Notes: generated from the letters alone by a model not told the origin. Numbered from the stretch's first letter, positions 15,313 through 24,311 are shown. The stretch: DNA of 64,000 nt from Roseiarcus sp963832305 (GCA_963832305.1 CAWHTU010000015.1:1-64000); one strand, 5' to 3'. Translations and numbers: made by a program.

Positions 15313-17040
15313 TTATGCCGATGAGGCTCTCCGGTCCCGCACAAATGCGGCCGGTTCGGACTGCTGAGGAGGCGTCGAGGCGAGTCGGAGAAAGGCGTGC
15401 AGTTCCGGGACGACGGCAGCTCCTTCCCCGATGGCGCCGCCGACGCGTTTGACGGAGCCGGAGCGCGCATCGCCGACAGCGAAGACCCCAGTCACACTCG
15501 ACTGGTGCTTCGTTCCTTCGTGAACTTCGCTGCCTGATCGACCAGACGAGGCGCCGGCGTTGAAGCCGGTTTTCACAAATCCGTTCTTGTCCAGGGCGAT
15601 ACCGCAATCGCGCAGCCAATCTGTGGCTGGGTCTGCGCCGATGAAAAGGAACAGGTTGCGGATTGCTCGTTCGGTCTCTTCGCCAGTCTTTCGATTTTTC
15701 CAGCGCACGCGGTCGAGCCGTCCTTCGTGAGAGGCGGTCAGAGCTGTTACCTCGGTCTCGAACTGGACTTCAATGTTGGCGGTCGCGTTGATGCGGTCGA
15801 TCAGGTACTGCGACATCGATTCCGCGAGGCCGGGTCCGCGCACCAACATCCAGATTTTTTTGGCGAAGCCCGACAGGTAGACCGCGGCCTGTCCGGCGGA
15901 ATTACCGCCGCCGACCAAGACGGCCTCTTCGCTCCGGCAGAGCCGGGCCTCGATCGGCGAAGCCCAGTACCACACGCCGCGACCCTCGAAATCCTTGACG
16001 TTCGAGAGGGACAGCCGACGATATCTCGCTCCAGCCGCGACGACCACGGAGCGCGCCTGAACCTTTCGGCCGTCGATCAGATGCAGAGCCATCGGAGTCG
16101 CGGCGCAAACGAGGCGGTCGACCTCGGTTGGAATGGAAAACTCGACTCCGAATTTCTGCGCCTGCACGAAGGCGCGGCCCGTAAGGGCTTGCCCGGAGAT
16201 GCCCGTCGGGAAGCCGAGATAATTCTCGATGCGGGCGCTCGCGCCGGCTTGTCCACCATATGCGAGCTTGTCGAAAACGATCACCGACGCGCCTTCGGAT
16301 GCCGCGTAGATCGCGGTCGCAAGGCCAGCTGGACCTGCTCCAACAACGGCGACGTCAAACGTTTGATCCGAAGTATCGATGCGAACCATTCCCAAGGCTC
16401 TCGCCAGCTCGGTTTCGCTTGGATTCTTGAGCACTGACCCATCAGGGCAAACGACCAGGGGGAGCTCACCCGGCCGCGGCGCGTAGCGTTCGACAAGGGA
16501 CTTGGCGTCTGGATCCTCCGCTGGATCGAGCACCTGGTTCGGATAGCTGTTTCGGGTGAGAAACCCCTGCAGCCTGATGATGTCAGGACTCGTTTCGTCG
16601 CCAATGAGAACCGGGCCGCCAGCTCCCATCTCAACCAGGGCCACCCGTCGCAAGATCAGGGCGCGCATAATCCGCTCGCCGAGCTCTGCTTCGGCGATCA
16701 TCAGAGCGCGCAAGCGTTCGGGTGGAATGACAAGGGCTTCCACGTCGGAGGCGGCATGCACATCGACGAGAGACGGACTGAGGGAGAGATCTCCGACCTC
16801 GGCGATGAAATCGCCCGCGCCCATGTCGACAATCGGCGACGTGTGCCCGGGTTTGTCGCGCCGTGCGACTGTGGCCGCCCCCGAAATCAGAACAATCATC
16901 CCGGGGCTCGGCCGACCCGCCGACATGAGTTGCGAACTCCCCGCGAAGCGACGGACCACGCCAAAGCCGCGCAGTCGGTCGATTTCCGCCGCCGTCAGTT
17001 TGGGGAACATCTGCTCGCGGCGGGTTTCGATTAACGACAT
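15313..17040 (-). CDS. Cyclic-nucleotide-binding domain fused to thioredoxin-reductase-like FAD oxidoreductase
   Basis: The 575-residue protein has an N-terminal cNMP-binding fold (about 10-125, DRLRGFGVVRRF, MIVLISGAATV, GDFIAEVGDLS) and a middle thioredoxin-like segment (about 145-215). A two-domain flavoprotein follows, with FAD motif GAGPAGLATA at 234-243, LVGGGNSAGQAA for NAD(P)H and AVGDARSGSVKR at the FAD C-terminal site. The CxxC redox pair of true thioredoxin reductase is absent: VWYWASPIEARLC stands where CATC would be. It cannot reduce thioredoxin by the usual mechanism. Such fusions recur in stress islands; their electron acceptor is unknown. Confidence 0.85.
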   Translation of the reverse strand: MSLIETRREQMFPKLTAAEIDRLRGFGVVRRFAGSSQLMSAGRPSPGMIVLISGAATVARRDKPGHTSPIVDMGAGDFIAEVGDLSLSPSLVDVHAASDVEALVIPPERLRALMIAEAELGERIMRALILRRVALVEMGAGGPVLIGDETSPDIIRLQGFLTRNSYPNQVLDPAEDPDAKSLVERYAPRPGELPLVVCPDGSVLKNPSETELARALGMVRIDTSDQTFDVAVVGAGPAGLATAIYAASEGASVIVFDKLAYGGQAGASARIENYLGFPTGISGQALTGRAFVQAQKFGVEFSIPTEVDRLVCAATPMALHLIDGRKVQARSVVVAAGARYRRLSLSNVKDFEGRGVWYWASPIEARLCRSEEAVLVGGGNSAGQAAVYLSGFAKKIWMLVRGPGLAESMSQYLIDRINATANIEVQFETEVTALTASHEGRLDRVRWKNRKTGEETERAIRNLFLFIGADPATDWLRDCGIALDKNGFVKTGFNAGASSGRSGSEVHEGTKHQSSVTGVFAVGDARSGSVKRVGGAIGEGAAVVPELHAFLRLASTPPQQSEPAAFVRDRRASSA

Positions 17041-17394
17041 CGCCCAGGTCCCATCGTGGAATTAGAAGGCGCTCGATTTCTTGGTTCGCCTTTGAGGTTA
17101 GGACTGCAATCTTGTCATCGGCCTCGCCAGCGTCGAGGAAAATCGTGGCGAGCGCTATGGGTGATGAGGATGAGGTCAAAGCCGATCAAGGTTACGGCGC
17201 CATCCTTGACCGCGAAGGCGATGTCGGTCGTGTCAATATGCGGATCCCATTTCAGCTCGGCCTCAGCGTCGCGCTTCAGCGCGAGCAAACAAGAACGGGA
17301 CCTAGATGCCGACAGGCCGAGACGCCTTGACGATCGTCAGATTCTCCACTTTTCAGGATTGAGGGGCAACCGGCTCATAAGCCCGTTAGTTAGC
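17041..17394. other. Gap containing a decayed BON-domain gene
   Basis: This 354-bp gap between two minus-strand genes holds the BON-like remnant listed separately (17160-17279) and presumably the promoter of the cNMP/flavoprotein gene. Nothing else was recognised. Confidence 0.5.
17160..17279 (-). pseudogene. Remnant of a BON-domain protein gene
   Basis: Minus-strand translation from 17279 gives LKRDAEAELKWDPHIDTTDI followed by AFAVKDGAVTLIGF. The intact BON gene at 35897 has IKRDVEAELKWDPDIDATDI followed by AVAVKDGVVTLTGF. Similarity ends abruptly after about 35 residues and no start codon is in place. It is a decayed paralogous fragment. Confidence 0.7.
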
Positions 17395-18231
17395 TCACAG
17401 CATTGGTAACGTGGCGCGTCTCGTTCCCCGCGGGAAGGCGGCGTCGATATGAGCAATCTCTGTGCCGGTCAAATGGATGTCCCCCGCTTTAGCATTTTCT
17501 TTGGCGTGATCGGAGGAGGATGCCTTCGGAATTGCAAAAATCGAATCTCGGCGGGTCAGGAAGGCGAGTGCGATCTGACGTGGAGTCGCACTGTGCGCCT
17601 TGGCAATTCGGGCGAGCGTTGCTCCGCCAACAGTGTCGGGCCCGGGAAAATTGCCGTGACCGAAGGGACTATAGGCCGTGATCGCAACCTTGTGCGCTTC
17701 GCACCACGGTAGAACAGCATGTTCGATAGTGCGTTCTTGAGGGTTGTACAAGACTTGGTTGCAGACGATTCTGCCGTCGGCGATCGCCCAGACCTCCTCG
17801 AGATCCTCGACATCGAAATTACTCACGCCAAACGATCGGATCTTGCCGTCACGATATAAACGCTCGAACCCTGCCACAGTCTCCTCCAAGGGATGTTGGC
17901 CGCGCCAATGCAGCAGGTAGCAGTCGAGCCGATCGGTTTTCAGGCGTGAGAGCGAATGCTCGCAGGCCGAGATCGCGCCTGCCCGCGTTGCGTGTTCCGG
18001 CACCACCTTGGAGACTAGGAAGACATCAGCGCGGCGGCCTGCGATGGCTTCGCCGACGATGTTCTCCGCCTCGCCATAGTATTCGGCTGTGTCGATGTGG
18101 GTCATGCCGAGATCAAGCCCCAATCGCAGAGCGGCCACAGCAGCGCTACTGTTAGCCTTGTCGATATACCAGGTACCCTGCCCGATAACCGGTATCTCCA
18201 CGGCCGTTGGGCCGAAGCGCCGCCGCTCCAT
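17395..18231 (-). CDS. Aldo/keto reductase
   Basis: A 278-residue NADPH-dependent aldo/keto reductase with the complete catalytic tetrad: Asp47 and Tyr52 in HIDTAEYYG, Lys75 in LVSKV and His108 in YLLHW. The barrel motifs FGVSNFD, NQVLYNPQER and ITAYSPFG are in order, and the NADP-binding FAIPKASS is near the end. The family reduces reactive carbonyls; the substrate is not predictable. It lies 25 bp after the DJ-1/PfpI gene on the same strand, so both may protect against aldehyde or dicarbonyl stress. Confidence 0.9.
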   Translation of the reverse strand: MERRRFGPTAVEIPVIGQGTWYIDKANSSAAVAALRLGLDLGMTHIDTAEYYGEAENIVGEAIAGRRADVFLVSKVVPEHATRAGAISACEHSLSRLKTDRLDCYLLHWRGQHPLEETVAGFERLYRDGKIRSFGVSNFDVEDLEEVWAIADGRIVCNQVLYNPQERTIEHAVLPWCEAHKVAITAYSPFGHGNFPGPDTVGGATLARIAKAHSATPRQIALAFLTRRDSIFAIPKASSSDHAKENAKAGDIHLTGTEIAHIDAAFPRGTRRATLPML

Positions 18232-18255
18232 CCAAATTTTCCTTGCGGCCGAAGC

Positions 18256-18822
18256 CTAGGCTGCGCGCTGCTTTCCACGCGCGCCGGCAAACAACCTGAT
18301 GACCTCCGGATTGAACGCCGGGATGTCATCCGGACTGCGGCTTGTCACCAAACCCTTGTCGATGACGACCTCCTGGTCGACCCAATCGGCGCCGGCGTTC
18401 TTGAGATCGGTCTTCAGCGAAGTCCACGAGGTGATGCGCCGGCCGCGCGCCGCGCCGGCCTCGATGACGGTCCAGGGTCCGTGGCAAATTGCAGCGACCG
18501 GCTTGCCGTCATCGAAGAAGGCTTTGACGAAGGCTACGGCTTTGGGTTCGATCCGCAGTGCATCTGGGTTGATGACGCCGCCTGGCAACAACAGCGCATC
18601 GAAATCCTCCGGCTGCGCATCATCAAGCTTTACATCCACCGGCAACTCGATGCTCCAGTCGGTGAACTTCCAGGCGCGAACGTGCCCGTTTTTCGGTGAG
18701 ACGATCTGCGTTTTGGCGCCGGCCTCATCGAGTGCCGCGCGAGGCTCCGTCAGTTCGACCTGCTCAAATCCGTCGGTAACGAGGATTGCGACGTTCAATC
18801 CTTTTAACGATTCATTGGCCAT
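18256..18822 (-). CDS. DJ-1/PfpI family protein (class I amidotransferase-like)
   Basis: A 188-residue PfpI/YhbO-type protein. Cys113-His114 in AAICHGPW is the nucleophile elbow, and the acidic partner is in VTDGFEQVEL near residue 20. Other marks are LLLPGGVINPDALR and DDIPAFNPEVIRLF. Relatives are described as glyoxalases, deglycases or stress proteases. It is upstream of the aldo/keto reductase in a likely operon and belongs to the stress-gene block. A perfect FNR/FixK-type box lies about 360 bp upstream. Confidence 0.9.
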   Translation of the reverse strand: MANESLKGLNVAILVTDGFEQVELTEPRAALDEAGAKTQIVSPKNGHVRAWKFTDWSIELPVDVKLDDAQPEDFDALLLPGGVINPDALRIEPKAVAFVKAFFDDGKPVAAICHGPWTVIEAGAARGRRITSWTSLKTDLKNAGADWVDQEVVIDKGLVTSRSPDDIPAFNPEVIRLFAGARGKQRAA

Positions 18823-18945
18823 GCTTGAATCTCCTGTTGTGGGCGCGGGCGTCCCTCTTCTTGGAACACGGACGCCAACCGCCGACGACCGCGCGAACCG
18901 TTCTGGGACGGGAGGAACCAGATCCGGCGCTGCGTCTGCTGACTG

Positions 18946-19014
18946 TTATGCGGCTTTCTTCACGCTGCCATGCGGGTCAATCACAAATTTCTTCGGCGCG
19001 CCGTCGCTGAAAAT
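18946..19014 (-). pseudogene. Remnant of a zinc-dependent formaldehyde/alcohol dehydrogenase C-terminus
   Basis: Minus-strand translation gives FSDGAPKKFVIDPHGSVKKA and a stop. The KKFVIDPHG ending is typical of the glutathione-independent formaldehyde dehydrogenase class of zinc alcohol dehydrogenases. The codon immediately upstream is a stop and the catalytic domain is missing, so only a fragment remains. Recognition is by memory of the motif. Confidence 0.4.
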
Positions 19015-19180
19015 CTAGGGCAATGCTCCGGCCTCGGATGACGTGCGATTTTGTCCGGTGACAAATTGCCGTCGATGACGACATACGACTCCCGGTCATG
19101 AGCGCGAGCGGCATGCCCCCTCGCCTAGATCCCGGCAGCCTGTCTATGGAAAGACTAACTTGCGCAGTGATGTTCGCGCC

Positions 19181-19194
19181 TTGACGGCCATCAA
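19181..19194. promoter_or_regulatory. FNR/FixK-type box (TTGAC-GGCC-ATCAA)
   Basis: A perfect match to the TTGAY-N4-RTCAA anaerobox bound by FNR/FixK-family regulators. It lies 252 bp upstream of the rhomboid gene and about 360 bp upstream of the PfpI gene. The island encodes such a regulator at 29549. Confidence 0.6.
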
Positions 19195-19445
19195 TGAAAT
19201 TGACGTCGTCACACAAAAGCTCACAATCGTCGGCCCCCCTTAATGCTCGTTTGGGCGGGCAACCTCTCAGCCGTAAGCGCTCGGCGAGCAGATCCCCTAC
19301 GGCGGGGCTTAGGCTACGATCAAAACAGAACTTGATGACCGTCATGGTTGCTCGGAACTGGCAGCCTAATCTGACGGCGTCCTATGAACAATCGGCACGG
19401 CCGAGGACGGTCATGCGCCGACAGGTTAGAGGAGCGTGGGACAGA

Positions 19446-20174
19446 ATGTTCCCGGTCCAGAACACGGCGCCGTCCCGATATCCGCCTCTCGCCACTTGGG
19501 GGCTGATCGCAGTCAATTGCGCGATATTCCTGGTTCAAATCCGCTTGCCGCCGGTGGAGGCCGACGCGTTGATAGCGCGCTTCGCGCTCATCCCGGCGCG
19601 ATACTGCTGCGGCAACGCTGATCTCGGACCGGCGGATTTCCTGCCGTTCTTCACGATGATGTTCCTGCATGGAGGCTGGCTGCATCTGATCTTGAACATG
19701 TGGGCGCTTTGGGTGTTCGGCGGGCCGGTCGAAGACCGCTTAGGTCCGGCGCGCTATCTTCTTCTCTACTTCGCCTGCGGCGTGATCGCCGCGTTGACGC
19801 ACTACCAGTTCAACCCCACTTCGCCTATTCCGGCCTTGGGCGCCTCGGGCGCCATTGGCGGAGTCATCGGCTGCTATGTGCGGCTGCTGCCCTTTTCGCG
19901 GATCATCGTTGTCATTCCCATCCTGTTTTTTCCGTTCTTCTTCGATGTTCCGGCGATTGTCTTCGTCGCAATCTGGTTCCTGATGCAGCTCACAAACGGC
20001 ATGGGCGAACTCCTCACCCCTGCGACCGGACCCGGAATCGCCTGGTGGGCGCACGTCGGGGGCTTCCTCGCGGGCGTGTTTCTGGGAAGCCTGCTGATCC
20101 TGCCGAAGCGCGAGCATCGACCTTACTACGCTGACGAAGGCCTCCTTGGTTTCGACCCCATGGGACGGCCCTAG
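19446..20174 (+). CDS. Rhomboid family intramembrane serine protease
   Basis: The chosen ATG at 19446 (MFPVQNTAPS) follows a GAGGAG ribosome-binding site by 10 bases and gives 242 residues. Six to seven membrane helices are predicted. The catalytic dyad is Ser134 in LGASGAIGG and His203 in WWAHVGGFLAG; the FLHGGWLHLILNMWALWVFG segment is the classical rhomboid signature. Rhomboids cleave membrane proteins within the bilayer. The SDH-type protease follows three bases after the stop, so the two form an operon. Confidence 0.92.
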   Translation: MFPVQNTAPSRYPPLATWGLIAVNCAIFLVQIRLPPVEADALIARFALIPARYCCGNADLGPADFLPFFTMMFLHGGWLHLILNMWALWVFGGPVEDRLGPARYLLLYFACGVIAALTHYQFNPTSPIPALGASGAIGGVIGCYVRLLPFSRIIVVIPILFFPFFFDVPAIVFVAIWFLMQLTNGMGELLTPATGPGIAWWAHVGGFLAGVFLGSLLILPKREHRPYYADEGLLGFDPMGRP

Positions 20175-20177
20175 CCG

Positions 20178-21023
20178 ATGGCCAGGCAGGAGCATGACAT
20201 GTCCGTCGGAGATATCATCTGGTTCTTTTTCATGTTCACGGCCCTGCAGCCGGTCTTGCGTCAGCGCATGCTCGACGCCATGCGGACGCGCAAGATTGCG
20301 CGATTGGAGAAGAAGCGAAATTCCAGGGTGATACTCCTCGTGCACCGGCAGGAGACGATGCGGTTCCTGGGATTCCCGGTCGCGCGCTATATCGACATCA
20401 ACGACTCCGAGGAAGTTTTGCGCGCCATCCAGATGACGGACGACGAGGTGCCGCTCGACATGGTTCTCCACACTCCCGGCGGATTGGTTCTGGCGGCGCT
20501 CCAGATCGCGCAGGCCGTTCGCGACCACAAATCCAAGGTTACCGTCTTCGTGCCGCACTACGCCATGTCGGGGGGCACGCTTGTTGCGCTCGCGGCCGAC
20601 GAAATCGTCATGTGCAAGCACTCCGTCCTCGGCCCTATCGATCCGCAGCTCGGAGATTTGCCGGCCGCGTCCCTGCTCAAGGTCGTCGAACAGAAGCCGG
20701 TGGCGGAAATCGACGATCAGACCTTGATCCGCGCGGACATAGGGCGGAAGGCGATCGCTCAGGTCAAGCAGGCGGCAGCGGGACTGTTGCAGCGCACGCT
20801 CCCAACTGATCGGGCGGAAGCGCTGGCGGAAAAGCTCGCAACCGGGACATGGACGCACGACTATCCGATATGGGCCACAACGGCGAAGGAGCTCGGTCTG
20901 CCAGTTCGCACCGACATGCCGAACGAAGTCCTCGAACTCATGTCGCTCTACCCGCAGCCCGTGCGCACGCAAGGCGGCGGCGGGGTCGAGTACCTGCCGG
21001 CGCCCAGGCAAAAGGAAGCTTGA
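20178..21023 (+). CDS. SDH-type (ClpP-fold) membrane-linked serine protease
   Basis: The 281-residue protein matches the serine dehydrogenase proteinase family (PF01972, ClpP/crotonase fold). An N-terminal hydrophobic segment (about 12-24, IIWFFFMFTAL) suggests membrane attachment. Ser131 in PHYAMSGGTLVALAADEI is the expected nucleophile, and VLHTPGG forms the oxyanion region. HSVLGPIDPQLG is a further family motif. It directly follows the rhomboid gene, so both may act in membrane protein quality control. A second in-frame ATG at residue 8 is possible. Confidence 0.88.
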   Translation: MARQEHDMSVGDIIWFFFMFTALQPVLRQRMLDAMRTRKIARLEKKRNSRVILLVHRQETMRFLGFPVARYIDINDSEEVLRAIQMTDDEVPLDMVLHTPGGLVLAALQIAQAVRDHKSKVTVFVPHYAMSGGTLVALAADEIVMCKHSVLGPIDPQLGDLPAASLLKVVEQKPVAEIDDQTLIRADIGRKAIAQVKQAAAGLLQRTLPTDRAEALAEKLATGTWTHDYPIWATTAKELGLPVRTDMPNEVLELMSLYPQPVRTQGGGGVEYLPAPRQKEA

Positions 21024-21097
21024 AAGAAGGACCTTGAGCGACAGCATGATCCCGTCGGCCGCCGGAGAAGAGGGCCGGCGCCGACGCGTCTCGAGGA

Positions 21098-21901
21098 ATG
21101 TCGATGGACTCTGTGAATTTCACCGACCCGCAGGCTCAGGCCACCATCGAGGCGGCGCGCATCGGCGCGGCCGCGACCATTCGCGGGGCGTGGATCCAGG
21201 CGACCTGGGCGGCGGGCGCGCTCGCCGGCGGCGTATTGGCCTATGTCGGCGCCGTCCGCCAGGTGCGGCTTCAGGAGCGTGCGCACGAAGCACGGGCCCT
21301 GGCCTATCGCTTCCGGCTGCTTCGGGTGGTCGAGGAGTACCACGAGCAGGTCGCTCGCGCTTGCGCCGTCGCCGAGTTGCAATTGGCCGCTTTCCGTAGC
21401 GGCAGCGCGTCAGTCGCGATCACCAGCTTCCAACTGCTGCAGCCGCGAATGCTGCATGACGACAATTGGGAGGCGCATGCCCTGCTCGGTCGCCGCGCGG
21501 TGGAGCTGATCCTCACGATCGATGACTTGAGCCTGCGGCTGGCGCAGTTCGACCAGCAGATCCGCACGGAAGGGACGCGCACCGATTCCAGTTTTGCAAA
21601 CGCCACGATTCGCCAGCACGACGCGAAGGAAGCGGAACAGCCGACGCACGTGCAGGAGCACGCGATCATCGACTACGCGCAGGTGCTCGACCAGCTCCGC
21701 GCGGCGTTGGCGGAACTTGTGGCGGAGTTGGCGCAACCTGAGCGGATCCTACTCTGGCATAAGCTGCGGTTCCCGAAGCCGCGCCGCGCCGGGCGAACGA
21801 CAACGAAGCTGCAGCCGCGCGCACATCCCCTGGCGTACGCCGATCGCGATCGCGTTGCCCATATGACTCGCTCTGAGCGCAGCCCAGGTCCGGCGCGCTG
21901 A
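21098..21901 (+). CDS. Hypothetical membrane protein with coiled-coil
   Basis: A 267-residue protein of unknown function. A short N-terminal segment is followed by a single membrane helix (about 32-54, IQATWAAGALAGGVLAYVGAV). A long, largely helical cytoplasmic part rich in Arg, Glu, Ala and Leu follows, probably coiled-coil. The C-terminal 40 residues are basic and disordered. It resembles the general layout of phage- and defence-associated helical membrane proteins, but I recognise no family. It lies 74 bp after the SDH-type protease gene. Confidence 0.6.
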   Translation: MSMDSVNFTDPQAQATIEAARIGAAATIRGAWIQATWAAGALAGGVLAYVGAVRQVRLQERAHEARALAYRFRLLRVVEEYHEQVARACAVAELQLAAFRSGSASVAITSFQLLQPRMLHDDNWEAHALLGRRAVELILTIDDLSLRLAQFDQQIRTEGTRTDSSFANATIRQHDAKEAEQPTHVQEHAIIDYAQVLDQLRAALAELVAELAQPERILLWHKLRFPKPRRAGRTTTKLQPRAHPLAYADRDRVAHMTRSERSPGPAR

Positions 21902-21936
21902 TTGACCAATTCTTTGGGCGAACCTGGCTTCGAAGT

Positions 21937-23631
21937 CTAGGCCCCGGTCGCGGCGAGAACGGCCTCCCTGACCTTGGCCAGCGCGAAGCGCCCAATTAGG
22001 GAGAGGTCGAGATGCGGCATGTTCGGCATCTCGTCGTCGGCGACGACCGCATCGACGATCGCCGGTCCCTCGCAGGCGAGCGCTTCGCGGATCGCGTTTC
22101 TGAGCTCGCTCGGCCTCTCGGCCTTGAATCCGCGTCCGCCGCAGGCGGCCGCGAAACCGACAAAATCCGGATTGGGGAATTCGACGCCTTCGCGGAAGCG
22201 CGGCAGCCCTGCGGCCTCCGCCTCCAGAGGGATCAAACCGAAACACGAATTGTTGTAGATCACAACTTTGACCGGCAGTTCGTGCTGCGCCGCGGTCAGG
22301 AACTCGCCCATCAGCATGTTGAAGCCGCCGTCGCCGCATAGCGCGATCACCTGTCGCGTTCGGTCCAGCGCCTGGATGCCGTTGGCTTGACCGAGCGCCG
22401 TTCCGACCGCAGCGTTGTTGAAGGAACCGAGAATCCGCTGCGATCCGCTCTGCCTTATCCAGTTGGCCGACCAAAGCGTGTTGAGGCCGGTGTCCAGTAC
22501 GAAGACCGCGCCGCGCTCGGCGAGATCGCCGACGATGCGCGCCACGGCTTGCGGATATATGCGATCCGTGCTGCGGCCAAGGTCCGCTTGGCGATCCAGC
22601 ATGTCATCCCATTTCCGCCGCTCCCTCGCGACGCGATCCCAAAATCGCTTGCCGCTCTTTGCTTGGACCCGATCGCGGAGCAGCTGCAACGTCGGCCGCG
22701 CCGAGCCGACAACGCCCAGCGCCGTCTCGGTTCGCCGTCCGAGCGCTTGCGGCCGCTCGTCGACCTGAACGACCACGGTCATGTCGGGCAGGAACTCCGA
22801 ATAGGGGTAGTCGGTGCCGACCATGAGCAGGAGATCGCAGTTCATGACGCCGTCATACGCTGCCCTGGTGCCGATCATGCCGATCCCGCCCATCCAATGC
22901 GGATCGTCGTACGGCATAAGGTCCTTGCCCTTGACCGAGTGGATCAACGGCGCCTCGAGTCGATCCGACAGGGCGCGGAGTTCATCGACGGCGCCGTGGC
23001 AGCCGGCGCCGCACATGATCAAGACATTGTCCGCGAGATCGATCCTGTCGGCGATTTCGTCGATGTCGTGGTCGCTCGCGACGCGCTCGGACGGCGGCTT
23101 CAGGGTCACGACGCTCGGGACGGAGCCTTCCGCGGCCGCGGCAATGACGTCTTGCGGCAGTGTCAAGTGAGCGACGCCGCGGCCGGCGTAGGCGGCAGCG
23201 ATCGCCTGATGCACTACGCGCGGCGCCTGCGCCGGCGAGGAGACGGTTTCCGTATAGACCGACACGTCTCGAAACAAGAGGTCAGGCTCGGTCGACTGGA
23301 TGTAGTCAATGCCCCGGAGCTTCCGCGGCATATCGCCCGACAGCGCCAGGACAGGCGCGTGGTCGCGCGCGGCTTCATAGAGGCCGGCAACCAGATGCGT
23401 GCTGCCAGGACCGGTCGTACCGGCGCAGACAGCGAGACGCCCGGTGAGTTTCGCCTGACCAGCGGCGGCGAGCGCCGCCCCCTCCTCGTGGCGGACGCCG
23501 ACCCAATCGATGCGGCTGCGTCGTATCGCGTCGGCGAGGGGATTGAGCGAATCGCCAACGAGACCGAAGACATGCCTGACGCCGATCTGCTCAAGCGTTC
23601 CAACCAGCATATCCGCAACAGTTCGCGCCAT
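21937..23631 (-). CDS. poxB: Thiamine-diphosphate enzyme, pyruvate dehydrogenase (quinone)/pyruvate-oxidase-like
   Basis: A 564-residue ThDP enzyme with the three-domain fold. The Pyr domain has VFGLVGDSLNPLADAI and the catalytic Glu in GVRHEEGAALAA. The central FAD/nucleotide domain and the PP domain follow; the latter has the ThDP/Mg motif GDGGFNML and ends in NNSCFG. The overall pattern fits PoxB, which decarboxylates pyruvate to acetate and passes electrons to quinone. Acetolactate synthase is less likely because of the GDSLNPL and YIQSTEP motifs. PoxB in a stress island fits micro-oxic or stationary-phase metabolism. Confidence 0.82.
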   Translation of the reverse strand: MARTVADMLVGTLEQIGVRHVFGLVGDSLNPLADAIRRSRIDWVGVRHEEGAALAAAGQAKLTGRLAVCAGTTGPGSTHLVAGLYEAARDHAPVLALSGDMPRKLRGIDYIQSTEPDLLFRDVSVYTETVSSPAQAPRVVHQAIAAAYAGRGVAHLTLPQDVIAAAAEGSVPSVVTLKPPSERVASDHDIDEIADRIDLADNVLIMCGAGCHGAVDELRALSDRLEAPLIHSVKGKDLMPYDDPHWMGGIGMIGTRAAYDGVMNCDLLLMVGTDYPYSEFLPDMTVVVQVDERPQALGRRTETALGVVGSARPTLQLLRDRVQAKSGKRFWDRVARERRKWDDMLDRQADLGRSTDRIYPQAVARIVGDLAERGAVFVLDTGLNTLWSANWIRQSGSQRILGSFNNAAVGTALGQANGIQALDRTRQVIALCGDGGFNMLMGEFLTAAQHELPVKVVIYNNSCFGLIPLEAEAAGLPRFREGVEFPNPDFVGFAAACGGRGFKAERPSELRNAIREALACEGPAIVDAVVADDEMPNMPHLDLSLIGRFALAKVREAVLAATGA

Positions 23632-23726
23632 TTGCGCCTCCTCGCGACGTGGTCGACGGGTGTTGGCCGAGATGCAAGACCTTCCGCTTTACGCGTCCAA
23701 CCTCCTGAAGAAGCCCTGCGACCAGC

Positions 23727-24311
23727 TCACGTCACCCGGCCGGCCTCCGGAGCCGTCGCCACCTCGGCGCCCGGCGCTGGCTGCGGTCGGGGTTTAGCGA
23801 CGGCCACCCGAGCGGCTCGGAGCAGTCGGTCGTGGATCGTGTAGCCGTCCTCGAAAATGCTGACGACGCTTCGCAGCGGGCGGGATTCGTCTTCGACCTC
23901 GATGAGGGCTTCATGCAGGGCGGGATCGAACGGCGCCCCGAGCGCATCAATCTTTCGTACGCCAAACCGAGCCAGCGTCGCCGTGAGTAACCGCTGCGTC
24001 GCGCGTACGCCCTCAACGAGCGCGGCCCCGCCGGGCCCCTGTTCCGGCTGATCCTCCGCCGCCGCGAGCGCGCGCTGCAGGTTGTCGACGACCGCCAGGA
24101 GTTCGGCGGCGAAGTCCGCGATCGCGTACTGCCGCGTGTCGGCTGTGTTGCGCTCGGCGCGGCGTCGCGCGTTCTCCGCGTCCGCCAGCGACCTCAGTAG
24201 GCGACCGCGCAGGGAGGCGTTCTCCGCCTCGAGCGCGGCTGAGTCTTCCGCATTGCCCGCCGGACCTGAACCATCGAACCGCACTTTGTCGTCCAAATCG
24301 TCTTGCGCCAT
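23727..24311 (-). CDS. grpE: GrpE nucleotide exchange factor (island copy)
   Basis: A 194-residue GrpE paralog. The long helix contains SLADAENARRRAERNTADTR. The beta-domain region carries FGVRKIDALGAPFDPALHEALIE and DGYTIHDRLLRAARVAVAKP. It is the cognate exchange factor of the DnaK encoded 55 bp upstream on the same strand. A second grpE at 47315 looks like the housekeeping copy, because it matches alphaproteobacterial GrpE more closely (KRLDPKGQKFDPNFHQA). Confidence 0.9.
   Translation of the reverse strand: MAQDDLDDKVRFDGSGPAGNAEDSAALEAENASLRGRLLRSLADAENARRRAERNTADTRQYAIADFAAELLAVVDNLQRALAAAEDQPEQGPGGAALVEGVRATQRLLTATLARFGVRKIDALGAPFDPALHEALIEVEDESRPLRSVVSIFEDGYTIHDRLLRAARVAVAKPRPQPAPGAEVATAPEAGRVT

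Larger units (their letters stand above)
18823..19445. other. Divergent gap with gene remnant and FNR-type box
   Basis: About 620 bp between the PfpI gene (-) and the rhomboid gene (+). It contains a formaldehyde-dehydrogenase-like C-terminal remnant (18946-19014) and a perfect TTGAC-N4-ATCAA box (19181-19194). No intact gene was found; short open frames here lack recognisable features. Confidence 0.55.
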
